From: JAADEM01 sp965371855 | GTDB taxonomy: Bacteria; Bacteroidota; Bacteroidia; Bacteroidales; Marinilabiliaceae | DNA length: 64,000 bases | Reading direction: 5' to 3' | Assembly (NCBI GenBank): GCA_965371855.1 | Contig: CBDUZZ010000006.1 | Location: 33,933-97,932, forward strand | Shown: piece after piece, positions 9,246 through 18,900 of the stretch | How positions within the stretch are numbered: the first letter of the stretch is position 1 | Layout: each line of letters begins with the position of its first letter | Position numbers and translations under genes: made by a program | Notes under the pieces: model-generated | What the model was told of the DNA's origin: nothing | Databases searched by the model: none | Seen by the model: only the letters and a program-made list of their open reading frames with translations

Positions 9246-10106
9246 ATGATGACAGAAAAGATTGAGGACATAACAGAGATAAAAAGTTATTTACAGGAGT
9301 TGAAGAAACACTCCTCGTATGATTTATGTGAATATTCAGACAGTTCAATATCCCGAAGAATTAATACAGTTTTAAAGAATCATAAGCTTAGTTTAAACCA
9401 ACTTATAACAAAAACTAAAACTGACACTTCGTTTGTTGAACACATAGTTCAGGAAATAACTGTAAATACAACAGAGTTTTTCAGAGATACTGAGGTTTGG
9501 AGAGAGTTATATAATAATTATTTCCCTTCTCTGAAGAGTAAAAATAGAATTAACATCTGGCATGCAGGATGTTCATCAGGACAAGAAGTATATTCAAACC
9601 TTATTCTTCTTAATGAACTGGAATTACTCGAAAAAAGTAATGTTGTAGCTACCGATCTGAACAATCAAATGTTGAGGATTGCCAAAAAAGGCAAATTCAA
9701 CCATAAGCAAAATCATCAACATCTCGAAAACTTTAATGTCGTATTAAATAAAAATAAAACAGGTAAAAAGGTTCCGTTTGAGAAGTATTTCGAGGAAACA
9801 GACAATCAGAGTTCTGTAGAAGTTAAAGATCTCCTTAAAACCTCTTGCAATTTTCAACGTCACGACCTGGTTAACGGTGAAATAAACAGTTCCCTAAAGT
9901 TTGACTTAATTTTTTGCAGGAATGTACTGATATATTTTAATTCAAGCTTACAAACAAAGATATTACAACAATTTTATAATAAACTAACTAATGGAGGAAT
10001 GTTAATCCTTGGTAATCATGAAGGATTAAACGGTTTCTTCAAAACTAAATTCATTAAGGATGGCCCGGTATTTATCAAAAACAATGCCTTCCATTTCCAA
10101 CTTTGA
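9246..10106 (+). CDS. cheR: Second CheR-type methyltransferase
   Basis: A 286-residue CheR paralogue. It keeps the family signature EITVNTTEFFRD, the SAM-binding loop HAGCSSGQEVYS and the LIFCRNVLIYF motif. These catalytic features look intact, so activity is expected. An insertion of Lys/Asn-rich sequence (about residues 150-200) separates the SAM loop from the CRN motif. It starts 3 bases after the GAF/PAS sensor gene, which makes that sensor a plausible substrate. Its 3' end overlaps the start of the next, degenerate CheR-like gene. Confidence 0.87.
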   Translation: MMTEKIEDITEIKSYLQELKKHSSYDLCEYSDSSISRRINTVLKNHKLSLNQLITKTKTDTSFVEHIVQEITVNTTEFFRDTEVWRELYNNYFPSLKSKNRINIWHAGCSSGQEVYSNLILLNELELLEKSNVVATDLNNQMLRIAKKGKFNHKQNHQHLENFNVVLNKNKTGKKVPFEKYFEETDNQSSVEVKDLLKTSCNFQRHDLVNGEINSSLKFDLIFCRNVLIYFNSSLQTKILQQFYNKLTNGGMLILGNHEGLNGFFKTKFIKDGPVFIKNNAFHFQL

Positions 10107-10956
10107 AAACGGCACCAGAAATGGAGCTGGTTTTGGGATAAAAGAAATAAAAGAACTATCATCATACATGACAGACAGGATTGGTATACCCTACAACCAC
10201 ATGCCATTGTCTTTTATGAAACAACGACTTTCGTACATCTTCAAAAAATATAACCTGCAGAATTTAGAACAATTCAAACAGTTGTTAGGTGCCGAAGAAA
10301 ACTTAGAGAATTTCTTTTCCGACTTCTCTGTAAATACAACCGAACTGTTTCGTGATCCCGGATTTTGGCGTTACCTGAGAACACTATTAAAATCATTATC
10401 CCCAAATAACAAGATTAAAGTGTGGTTCCCCGAATCAGCTACGGGAGAAGAGGTGTTCTCATTTCTGATAATTGCCGATGAACTTGGTCTTATTGATAAA
10501 TTCAACATTGTTTGTCAGCATACGTCATTACAACGATTAAGAGATATTAAAGAGGGTATTTTAAACAATAAAAACCTCGAGATAAACAGCAACAACTATA
10601 TCCGGATTGAAGGGAAAAAATCGCTTGATGATTACTATACAATTATTAATAACCGGTTTGTACTTAACCACTCATTACTGAAAAACATTGCCACCATACA
10701 CGGACACTTTCTTACCACACCTGTTCCCAAAGAAACAGGAATTATAGTATTCCGAAATAAGATGCTGTACTATGACAAAGAGATTTCAGAGAGGTGTATT
10801 GGCAGACTTATACCTTCTCTGTTACCGGGAGGTATGATTGCTATCGGGACAAAAGAACAGATGCCTGAATCATTCGCAGAAGAACTGAAATGTCTGAATA
10901 CAAAGGAAAGGACTTATAGAAAACACGGATTTGAAATTAACTGGGAAAATGAATAA
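10084..10956 (+). CDS. Degenerate CheR-like protein
   Basis: A 290-residue protein, with ATG 10084 preferred over the in-frame ATG at 10060 because it reduces overlap with the preceding gene. It aligns with CheR by eye (DFSVNTTELFRD, then an ordered Rossmann-like domain). The SAM loop reads WFPESATGEEVFS instead of W-x-A-G-C-S-S-G-E-E, and CRNVLIYF becomes FRNKMLYYD. The frame is open and unbroken, so it is probably a non-catalytic paralogue kept as a binding partner, perhaps of the CheR next door. It is not an ordinary pseudogene. Confidence 0.75.
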   Translation: MPSISNFENGTRNGAGFGIKEIKELSSYMTDRIGIPYNHMPLSFMKQRLSYIFKKYNLQNLEQFKQLLGAEENLENFFSDFSVNTTELFRDPGFWRYLRTLLKSLSPNNKIKVWFPESATGEEVFSFLIIADELGLIDKFNIVCQHTSLQRLRDIKEGILNNKNLEINSNNYIRIEGKKSLDDYYTIINNRFVLNHSLLKNIATIHGHFLTTPVPKETGIIVFRNKMLYYDKEISERCIGRLIPSLLPGGMIAIGTKEQMPESFAEELKCLNTKERTYRKHGFEINWENE

Positions 10957-11521
10957 TAATAAATATAAAGCCATAATAATAGGAGGGTCAGCCGGCAGTT
11001 TTTCTGTCGTTTCAAGGATATTGTCCAAAATGAATCCGGATTTTCCGATACCTGTTATTGTGTGTCTGCACCGGTTAAAGCATGTGCGTTCCGGATTAGT
11101 TGAAAGTCTTAATCTAAAATCAAAAATAAAAGTTATAGAGCCCAATGACAAAGAGAAAATTATGGGCAACAGAATTTATCTGGCACCATCCAATTATCAT
11201 CTGTTTATTGAGTTTGATAACACAATTCACTTGTCAACAGAAGAGACATATAACCATAGTCGCCCTTCCATCGATTATGCTTTCTCATCGGCAGCCTACG
11301 CTTACCGTGACAAAGTACTTGGAATAATACTTACCGGAGCCAATAAAGACGGGGCAAACGGATTAAAAGAGATACACGACAAAAATGGAACAACCATAAT
11401 TCAGGATCCTACAAGTTGTGATATTGACACCATGACAAAAGCTGCTCTGAAACTTTTTAAGCCCGACTATATATTTACTCCCGATAAAATTGCCGAATAC
11501 CTTAATCAATTGTCAATATGA
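10949..11521 (+). CDS. Stand-alone CheB methylesterase domain
   Basis: A 190-residue CheB-type methylesterase without a receiver domain, read from ATG 10949, 8 bases inside the preceding gene. The triad S14 (GGSAGS), H41 (CLHRLKH) and D134 (ANKDGANGL) is preserved, so it may be active without phosphorylation control. It forms a second methylation pair with the CheR genes directly upstream. Its stop overlaps the next ATG as ATGA, indicating translational coupling. Confidence 0.85.
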   Translation: MNNNKYKAIIIGGSAGSFSVVSRILSKMNPDFPIPVIVCLHRLKHVRSGLVESLNLKSKIKVIEPNDKEKIMGNRIYLAPSNYHLFIEFDNTIHLSTEETYNHSRPSIDYAFSSAAYAYRDKVLGIILTGANKDGANGLKEIHDKNGTTIIQDPTSCDIDTMTKAALKLFKPDYIFTPDKIAEYLNQLSI

Positions 11522-12285
11522 AAAAAAATAAAATGACAAAAGAACAAACAAATATAATTTACCTGAGTGCTGTAATCTTTCTTTTAATACCGGGGAAATA
11601 TATATTTATCCCTGTTCACCCACCGGTTTCATTTTTTATGATTGAACTTGCTTCAGTAGCAACTGTTTTATTATTGGTTTTTTATGTCGAAAGATCGATA
11701 AAAAAACTAAGTAAAACACAAGAACAATTAAACACTGAGAATCAATCATTAAACATAACGATAGAAAATTTGAAAAGTGAATTGGAAAGAAAAAGCAGCT
11801 CTTCTGTAAATAAAATAACTCCCAATAATACTTTTAAAAACATCGATAATTTATTTTCTAATCTATCACCAGTCAAAAAAAAGAATGTGTTATGCAATAA
11901 TGTTCTGTCTGTTTTAGCAGATAACTTTGAAATTGTCATTGCTATTTTCTTCATTTATAATGAACAATCTCAAAAATTTTCCGTAGAAGGTAATTACGGT
12001 ATTCAGAAAGATGACCCGATAACTCCATTTGTAATAGGAGAAGGGTTACATGGTGAAGCTTTGAAAGAAAAAAAAGTTATAGTTTTGGAAGATCTACCTG
12101 AAGACTATTTCTCAGGTTACAGCGGCTTAGGCGAATCAAAACCTAAGTTCCTGTATGTTTTGCCGGTTGTCAATGAAGAAAAGCCAATAGGCGTTATAGA
12201 GATAGCTTCTTTTAAATCATTAGATTTAAAAGATTCATGGGATGAAATTAATAGCAAATTAATAGAATTAATAACCGTTAGATAG
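11518..12285 (+). CDS. Membrane GAF-domain protein
   Basis: A 255-residue protein with two N-terminal membrane helices (about 12-30 and 40-60), a coiled coil (about 62-95) and a C-terminal GAF domain (about 115-250). The GAF has the run GEGLHGEALKEKK...DLPEDYFSGYSGLG...IGVIEIASF, closely matching the GAF domains of the proteins encoded at 7374 and 12295. There is no output domain, so it would work through protein contacts. It is coupled to the CheB-like gene by ATGA and lies 9 bases before the PP2C gene. The ligand is unknown. Confidence 0.75.
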   Translation: MKKNKMTKEQTNIIYLSAVIFLLIPGKYIFIPVHPPVSFFMIELASVATVLLLVFYVERSIKKLSKTQEQLNTENQSLNITIENLKSELERKSSSSVNKITPNNTFKNIDNLFSNLSPVKKKNVLCNNVLSVLADNFEIVIAIFFIYNEQSQKFSVEGNYGIQKDDPITPFVIGEGLHGEALKEKKVIVLEDLPEDYFSGYSGLGESKPKFLYVLPVVNEEKPIGVIEIASFKSLDLKDSWDEINSKLIELITVR

Positions 12286-12294
12286 ACTGTTTTT

Positions 12295-14922
12295 ATGTCA
12301 AAAGGGAAGAAAAAAATATTAACGCAGGCGAATAAGTACTTTTCTCCTTCAGTACTGAGTGAAACAGAATTGTACATGTTGCTTTTCTTTGTTTTATTTC
12401 TGTTACTGTTTTCGTGGGCAGGAGTAGCCTCTTTTACCGGTTATAATTTTTCCTTTAATTCTATCTTGCAAATTCATTCCAGATTGTTTGTATGGTTTAT
12501 TGATGTAATTATTCTTTCGGTGCCTGCCGGAATACTCTTTTTCACAAACTATCACAAAATAAAAACTACAAACCTGAAGAGAGAACTCAGGAAACTTGAT
12601 GAAAATTCAAAACAAAACGTTTTATTGGCGGAGAAAATCGGTCGTGGCGAATTGGATATAAACGCTAATATATCCGACAGTACATTATCAAAAGTTCTTT
12701 TTACTCTGGGTAAAAACCTAAAATATAACAATGAAAAAGAGGCTGCTCTTAATTGGGCATCAAAAGGAAAAGATCTTATCTCAGATATATTAAGAGCACA
12801 CAATAATTTTGAATCGCTATCAATTGACGTACTTAAAAACATAATTGATTACACATCTGCAACACAGGGTGCTTTCTATATTTACGAAGGAAATGGCGAA
12901 TTAAAAAACATTGCCACTTATGCATACGGCCGACAACGGTTTGTAAAACAGCGAATTCCTATCGGGAAAGGATTAATAGGCGAAGCGGCTTATGAAAAGA
13001 AACTGATATACAGAACCGAGATTCCGGATGATTATTTTATTCTTCAATCAGGAATATTAGGTGACCGGAAACCTAAGAGTTTATTAATCGTTCCACTATT
13101 GCAGGAAGACGAGCTGCAAGGGGTTTACGAGATTGCGTTCATTTCAGGCAAAATACCTGAAAAAGTATTAACACTTTCAGAAGCATTTAGCAAGGTTATA
13201 GGCCAAACTATTTATAGTTTAAAAATAAATACCCGAACAACACAGTTGCTCAAAGAATCGCAGAAGATGACCCTTGCTCTGAAAAAGAATGAAGACCAAC
13301 TCAAGCAGAATGCAATGGAAATGCTGGAAGCTCAGGAACAACTGGAACAATCAAATAAACTTCTTGAATCCCAAATCCAGGAAGTTAAACACGGACAAAC
13401 GAAATTGCAGGCATTGCTAACTAATGCATCTGAGTTTATTTCAATATATAATAAAAAACAACAGCTTGTTTTTGAAAGCCCTTCGGTAAAACGAATATTA
13501 GGATACGATGATAACGATGATGTGAGAGGAATGGATCCCGACCTGCTTACTCCTAAAGGCTATAAAACCATTAATAATCTGTTTCAATACCTTATCGAAA
13601 CACCCGGAGGTCAACGGATGGAACAATATACATACCTCAGAAAAAACGGGAAGAAATTATTTCTGGAAACAAGAGGTACGAACCTTCTTCATGACCCTGC
13701 AATAAAAGGTATCATTTTTAACACAAGAGATATTACAGAGCGTAAAAGAGCTGAGAAAGAGGAACGCATGAAAAGCCGTATGCAATCTCTTTCAGAGAAC
13801 TCCCCTGATATGATAATCCGCATAAATACAAGTGGAAAGTTAGTTTATGTAAATCCTGCTGTTTCTGTTTTTGTGGGGGTGCCTCCTTCTGAGCTTGTGA
13901 AAAAACGTATCTCTGATGTTAAAATAGATACACGTTTTATTCAGTTTGTAAAAGAAACTCTTATATTCATCAGAGATGAAAATCAAGAGATTATGTCTGA
14001 GATTGAAATCTCAAACCCCGAAGGAGAAAGAGTAATGCAAATTAAAGGGATCCCTGAACATAACGAAGAAAATGAGTTAGAATCTGTTTTGTTTGTTGCT
14101 CACGATATCACAAAAATAAAAATAATTGAGCAACAATTAAAAGTAAAAAATAAAAAGATATCTGACAGTATAAATTATGCGCAGAGAATTCAGTCGTCAA
14201 TACTACCTGATACAAAACTATTGCAACAGTTTTTTCCCAGTTCGTTCATCTTTTACAGACCGAAAGATGTTGTTAGTGGTGATTTCCCATGGTTTTTCAA
14301 AAAAGATAACACATATTATGTTGCAGCAGTTGATTGTACAGGGCATGGCGTTCCGGGAGCTCTGTTGTCATTTATCGGATATTTCTTAATGAATAATATC
14401 GTTAGTTCAGAACACGACGATACTGCTGCAGAAATTCTTGATATGTTACACCAGGGTGTTCGAAAGAACCTCAAACAGGATCAGGAAGGAGCAAATGGCC
14501 GTGACGGAATGGATATTGCATTGTGTAAAATATCTCCTGAAAAGAATGAACTCCAGTTTGCCGGAGCTCACAGGCCTCTTTACCTTGTTCGTAACGGAGA
14601 ACTCATTGATTACAAAGGTTCCCGCAAAGGTATAGGAGGAACTCCTTTACCCCGTAGGATTGAAAAAGATTTTGAAAATAATATCATCAATTATCAAAAA
14701 GGAGATAAGATATTCATTTTCTCAGACGGGCTTCCGGATCAAACCGGTGGAACTCTGGAAAAGAAAAAGAAATATCAGGCACGTCGTATTAGGGAAATCC
14801 TTGTTGAAGACCCTACATATACTATGGCCTACTACTCACGATTCTTCCCGAAAGATTTTTTCGAATGGATGGATCAGGAAAAACAAGTTGATGATGTTTT
14901 ATTGATTGGTATTGAATTGTAA
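12295..14922 (+). CDS. SiaA-like membrane GAF/PAS/PP2C phosphatase
   Basis: An 875-residue protein: two membrane helices (about 25-45 and 60-82), a GAF domain (about 165-320), a long coiled coil, two PAS domains (about 370-490 and 500-610) and a SpoIIE/PP2C phosphatase domain (about 625-875). The metal-binding aspartates are visible in VVSGDF, AVDCTGHG, FSDGLPDQ and QVDDVLL, so an active Ser/Thr phosphatase is expected. Genes for a SiaB-like kinase and a SiaC-like protein follow directly. By analogy with Pseudomonas SiaABC, it should dephosphorylate the SiaC homologue. Confidence 0.88.
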   Translation: MSKGKKKILTQANKYFSPSVLSETELYMLLFFVLFLLLFSWAGVASFTGYNFSFNSILQIHSRLFVWFIDVIILSVPAGILFFTNYHKIKTTNLKRELRKLDENSKQNVLLAEKIGRGELDINANISDSTLSKVLFTLGKNLKYNNEKEAALNWASKGKDLISDILRAHNNFESLSIDVLKNIIDYTSATQGAFYIYEGNGELKNIATYAYGRQRFVKQRIPIGKGLIGEAAYEKKLIYRTEIPDDYFILQSGILGDRKPKSLLIVPLLQEDELQGVYEIAFISGKIPEKVLTLSEAFSKVIGQTIYSLKINTRTTQLLKESQKMTLALKKNEDQLKQNAMEMLEAQEQLEQSNKLLESQIQEVKHGQTKLQALLTNASEFISIYNKKQQLVFESPSVKRILGYDDNDDVRGMDPDLLTPKGYKTINNLFQYLIETPGGQRMEQYTYLRKNGKKLFLETRGTNLLHDPAIKGIIFNTRDITERKRAEKEERMKSRMQSLSENSPDMIIRINTSGKLVYVNPAVSVFVGVPPSELVKKRISDVKIDTRFIQFVKETLIFIRDENQEIMSEIEISNPEGERVMQIKGIPEHNEENELESVLFVAHDITKIKIIEQQLKVKNKKISDSINYAQRIQSSILPDTKLLQQFFPSSFIFYRPKDVVSGDFPWFFKKDNTYYVAAVDCTGHGVPGALLSFIGYFLMNNIVSSEHDDTAAEILDMLHQGVRKNLKQDQEGANGRDGMDIALCKISPEKNELQFAGAHRPLYLVRNGELIDYKGSRKGIGGTPLPRRIEKDFENNIINYQKGDKIFIFSDGLPDQTGGTLEKKKKYQARRIREILVEDPTYTMAYYSRFFPKDFFEWMDQEKQVDDVLLIGIEL

Positions 14923-14954
14923 TTATCTTTATATATTTTTAAGAAAAAATTATT

Positions 14955-15527
14955 ATGACTAAATTAAATGAAAGTGGAGGGCATAGTTTTTTGGACTTTG
15001 CATATCAAATGTATAAGTCCATGAAAACAAATGAAATAAATCTGGTTTACGAGGGTGAAGTTACTCAGGAAATTACCAAAACATTTACCTCTCTAACAGA
15101 AAAAAGCCTTGCTAAAACAGAAGAATCAAACATGGTTCAGCGTAAAGTTTTCCATGTAATGGTTGAGTGCCTCCAAAACATTAGCAAGCATGCTGATTCC
15201 ATTGATGGAGAGACAGAGAAACGTGGAATCGTTATGGTGAGCCATGGTAAAGAGAGCTATAACATTATTACCGGGAATGTTATAAAAAATGAAAAAATCC
15301 CAACTCTAAAAAAGAGTCTTGAAACTGTTAACAATCTTAATCGGGAAGACCTTTCAAATCTGTTTAAAAAACAGATGCGAGAAGGCAAGATATCAGACAA
15401 AGGAGGGGCTGGATTAGGACTTATCGATATTGCTAAAAAAACAGGCAGCAAACTCTCTTATCAGTTTAAGGAATTAAATGATGAAGTAAGCTTTTTTATT
15501 TTAACATCAACAATCAATCGTAAATAA
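14955..15527 (+). CDS. siaB: SiaB-family (DUF6272) Ser/Thr kinase-like protein
   Basis: A 190-residue protein of the SiaB type, a compact GHKL-like ATPase fold. The N-box-like segment VECLQNISKHA and the late loop GGAGLGLIDIAKK fit the ATP site of this family. In Pseudomonas aeruginosa, SiaB phosphorylates SiaC, opposed by the SiaA phosphatase. The order phosphatase-kinase-switch protein is preserved here, with gaps of 32 and 14 bases. The family is recognised from motif and context; substrate specificity is inferred. Confidence 0.82.
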   Translation: MTKLNESGGHSFLDFAYQMYKSMKTNEINLVYEGEVTQEITKTFTSLTEKSLAKTEESNMVQRKVFHVMVECLQNISKHADSIDGETEKRGIVMVSHGKESYNIITGNVIKNEKIPTLKKSLETVNNLNREDLSNLFKKQMREGKISDKGGAGLGLIDIAKKTGSKLSYQFKELNDEVSFFILTSTINRK

Positions 15528-15541
15528 TTAAAATTAACACA

Positions 15542-15922
15542 ATGGAAGTTATTAATATAAAAGGAACTGAAGATACTCCTAATGTAATTTTAGATAGGGA
15601 AAGTGAAATATTTGAAATTTCAGGGCGTTCACTTCCTGAAGACGTAAATATGTTTTTTGAACCTATAATGGATTGGATTGATGAATATGCAGAAGATCCA
15701 TTAGACAAAACAACCTTTGATTTTAAACTGGAATATTTTAATACAGCATCTTCAAAAATTATTTTAGATATACTGTTGAAATTTGAAGAGATTGTTGAAA
15801 ATGGAAAAAGTGTTCTGGTAAAATGGCATTATCATGAGGATGAAGAGGATATGCTTGAAGCCGGTGAGGAGTATGCTGACATCGTTGAAATTCAATTTGA
15901 ATACGTTGTTTGCGAGGACTAA
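15542..15922 (+). CDS. siaC: SiaC-family (DUF1987) switch phosphoprotein
   Basis: A 126-residue SiaC/DUF1987 protein with the family's LEYFNTASSK segment. T68 in that motif (codon 15743-15745) has the same number as the Thr phosphorylated in P. aeruginosa SiaC. There, unphosphorylated SiaC activates the diguanylate cyclase SiaD. No GGDEF gene occurs in this window; the next gene is instead an ABC transporter fusion 19 bases on, which may be the local target. The C terminus is very acidic. Confidence 0.85.
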   Translation: MEVINIKGTEDTPNVILDRESEIFEISGRSLPEDVNMFFEPIMDWIDEYAEDPLDKTTFDFKLEYFNTASSKIILDILLKFEEIVENGKSVLVKWHYHEDEEDMLEAGEEYADIVEIQFEYVVCED

Positions 15923-15941
15923 TTACCTGTTATAATAAACT

Positions 15942-18900
15942 ATGAGTGAAGAGATACTGAAAGCATTAATGCAATTATTTGGACTCATTGCCAAACAAGA
16001 CGGTGGTGTTGTGTCTAATGAAACAGAATATGTAAAAACATTTCTGAAACAGCAATTAAATACAGAAGCTGTTCATGAGTACTTTTCACTTTTTTTGAAA
16101 CATGCCACAATCAAAGGAAAGAAGGCCGGAGAGGATGGCAAAGTTCAGCTGACATCGATGAAGGATTCTGTCAAGGTTCTTGGTATTTGTAAAAAAATAA
16201 ATAAACAACTTAATAAAGAACAGAAAGTTGTTGTTCTTGTTCGTCTATACGAATTAATTAATACTGATCGCAAATTTACAGAACAACGAATGGCCATTAT
16301 TAATACAGTGGCCGATGTATTTAAATTTCCAAAAGAGGAAGTAGAAAGTATTGAAGCATTTATTATTCATGATAAGATTTCAAAGATCGACCGTGATGAT
16401 ATCCTTTTATTATCAGCAGATGTATATAAAACAAAGCATGCTCTGTATATTAATTCTCCGGGGCTACATGGCAATATCATTATTCTAAAAATAGAAAGTT
16501 CAAACCTTTATTTTATCAGATACACAGGTGATCAGGAGTTGTTCCTGAATGGACTTTTAATTAATAATAAACGTATCTACCTATTCCCCAAAGGTAGTTT
16601 TATCAAGTTAGCAGTAGGACCTCCTCTGTACTATACTGATGTTGTTGGACATTTTATGGCCGATTCCACATCAGCAAAAATTTCATGTCAGGTAAAAGAT
16701 GTGAAATTTCAGTTTAAAACCGGTACAATCGGACTCCAAAATATAAATATTGCCGAAGAACAGGGAAAGCTCATTGGTATAATGGGAGCCAGTGGCGCCG
16801 GGAAAACAACATTATTAAATGTTTTATCAGGAATAGAAACCCCCACGGAAGGTGAGGTGCTTATCAATGGTTATAACCTGCACAAGGAAAAAGATAAGCT
16901 GGAAGGGGTTATCGGATTAATTCCGCAGGATGATCTGTTAATTGAAGAACTTACCGTTTTTGAGAACCTTTACTATAATGCCAAACTTTGTTTTAAAGAC
17001 AAATCGAAGGACGAGATTACCGATATGGTTAATACTGTTCTTACGAATCTGGGATTATACGAAAGAAAATATCTAAAAGTAGGCTCTCCTCTTAACAAAA
17101 TGATAAGCGGCGGACAAAGAAAAAGGTTAAATATTGCTCTTGAATTAATACGAGAACCGGCTATCCTGTTTGTTGATGAACCAACATCAGGGTTGTCATC
17201 AAGAGATTCTGAAAATGTAATGAACCTTTTGCGTGAGCTATCACTGAAAGGGAAACTTATCTTTGTTGTTATCCACCAGCCATCGTCAGACATATATAAG
17301 ATGTTTGACAAAATGTATATACTTGATACCGGTGGATATCCGGTATATTATGGTAATCCAAGCGAATCACTTATTTACTTTAAAAGACTTGATGAACAGA
17401 TAAACAGCGAATACGGAGAGTGTCCTACATGCGGAAATCTCAACCCTGAACTTATTTTCAATATCATTGATTCAAATGTAATTGATGAATACGGAAACTA
17501 TACCAATCAACGAAAAACCAAACCTCAGGAGTGGTACACATACTATAAAGAAAATTTAAAATTACCGGAAGTTGAGGTTGTTAAAGATACTCCACCTAAA
17601 TCACTTAATATTCCTTCCTGGATAAATCAGTTTAAAATATACACGTTAAGGGATTTCTTTTCTAAAATAAGTAATAAACAGTATATTCTTCTTAATATTC
17701 TAGAAGCACCGTTGTTAGGATTTATACTTGCCTATCTTATCCGTTATATCGCCGATCCGGAATCCAACATCTATATATTCAGGGAAAACGTTAATATTCC
17801 GCCATATATATTTATGGGAATTATCGTTGCTCTGTTTTTTGGTTTGATTGTTAGTGCAGAAGAGATTTTCAAAGATGCTAAAATACTTAAACGTGAAGCA
17901 TTTCTGAATCTTAGCAGGTCAAGTTATTTAGTTTCCAAAGTACTTATTCTGTTTACATTATCTGCTATTCAGATGATACTGTTTGTTGTTGTTGCCAATT
18001 ATATTTTAGAAATTAAAGGGATGACTTTTGAGTTTTGGTTAGCACTATTCAGCATATCCGCTTTTGCTAATATTCTGGGGCTTATTATTTCTGCATCTTT
18101 TAACTCAATAATTACAATATATATACTTATACCGCTGCTAATGATACCACAAATGGTATTAGGCGGAGCTATGTTTACTTTTGATAAACTGAACAAAGAT
18201 TTTACTAGTGTTGACAAAGTACCTTTTGTTGCTGAGTGGATGCCCTCAAGATGGATTTATGAGGGGTTAATTGTGCATCAGTACAAACACAACAATTTCA
18301 AGAAAAACATTTTTAATATTGAGCTACAGGAAAGTAAAGCCGACTTTAAGCAGGTATATTACATCCCCGAACTACAAGATATATTGGAGAGCTGTAAAAC
18401 TGCTCTGACAGATGAAGCCAGAATAAAAGATAAGGCCTTTATATCTAATCTTTCTCTTCTGAAAAATGAGATAGCCAAAGAAAACCAACGTGGATTTTCA
18501 ACTCAATTCAATGAGGTTGAAAATCTTTCTCCCGATAAATTTAATGAAAATACTGCTATTGGACTATCTAAACATCTTAACACTTTAAAAAAGAATTACA
18601 GTAAATTGTTTTTTGCGGCAAACGGCAAGAAAGAAAAATTTATTGAGTTAAATATCCGTGCCAATAAGCAGAAATTTGAACGTATCAGAGATGAGCATTT
18701 TAACGAAAGCATATCAGATATTGTACGTAAAGTGTTTGAAAAGAATAGAATGCTGCGTGACGGTAATAAACTGGTTCAGATGGTTGACCCTATATATCAA
18801 ATCCCTGAACCAAAAAACTCACTTGATTTCAGAACACACTTCTTTGCTCCTCAGAAACATATCTTCGGTAAGTTTTACGACACGTTATGGTTCAATATCT

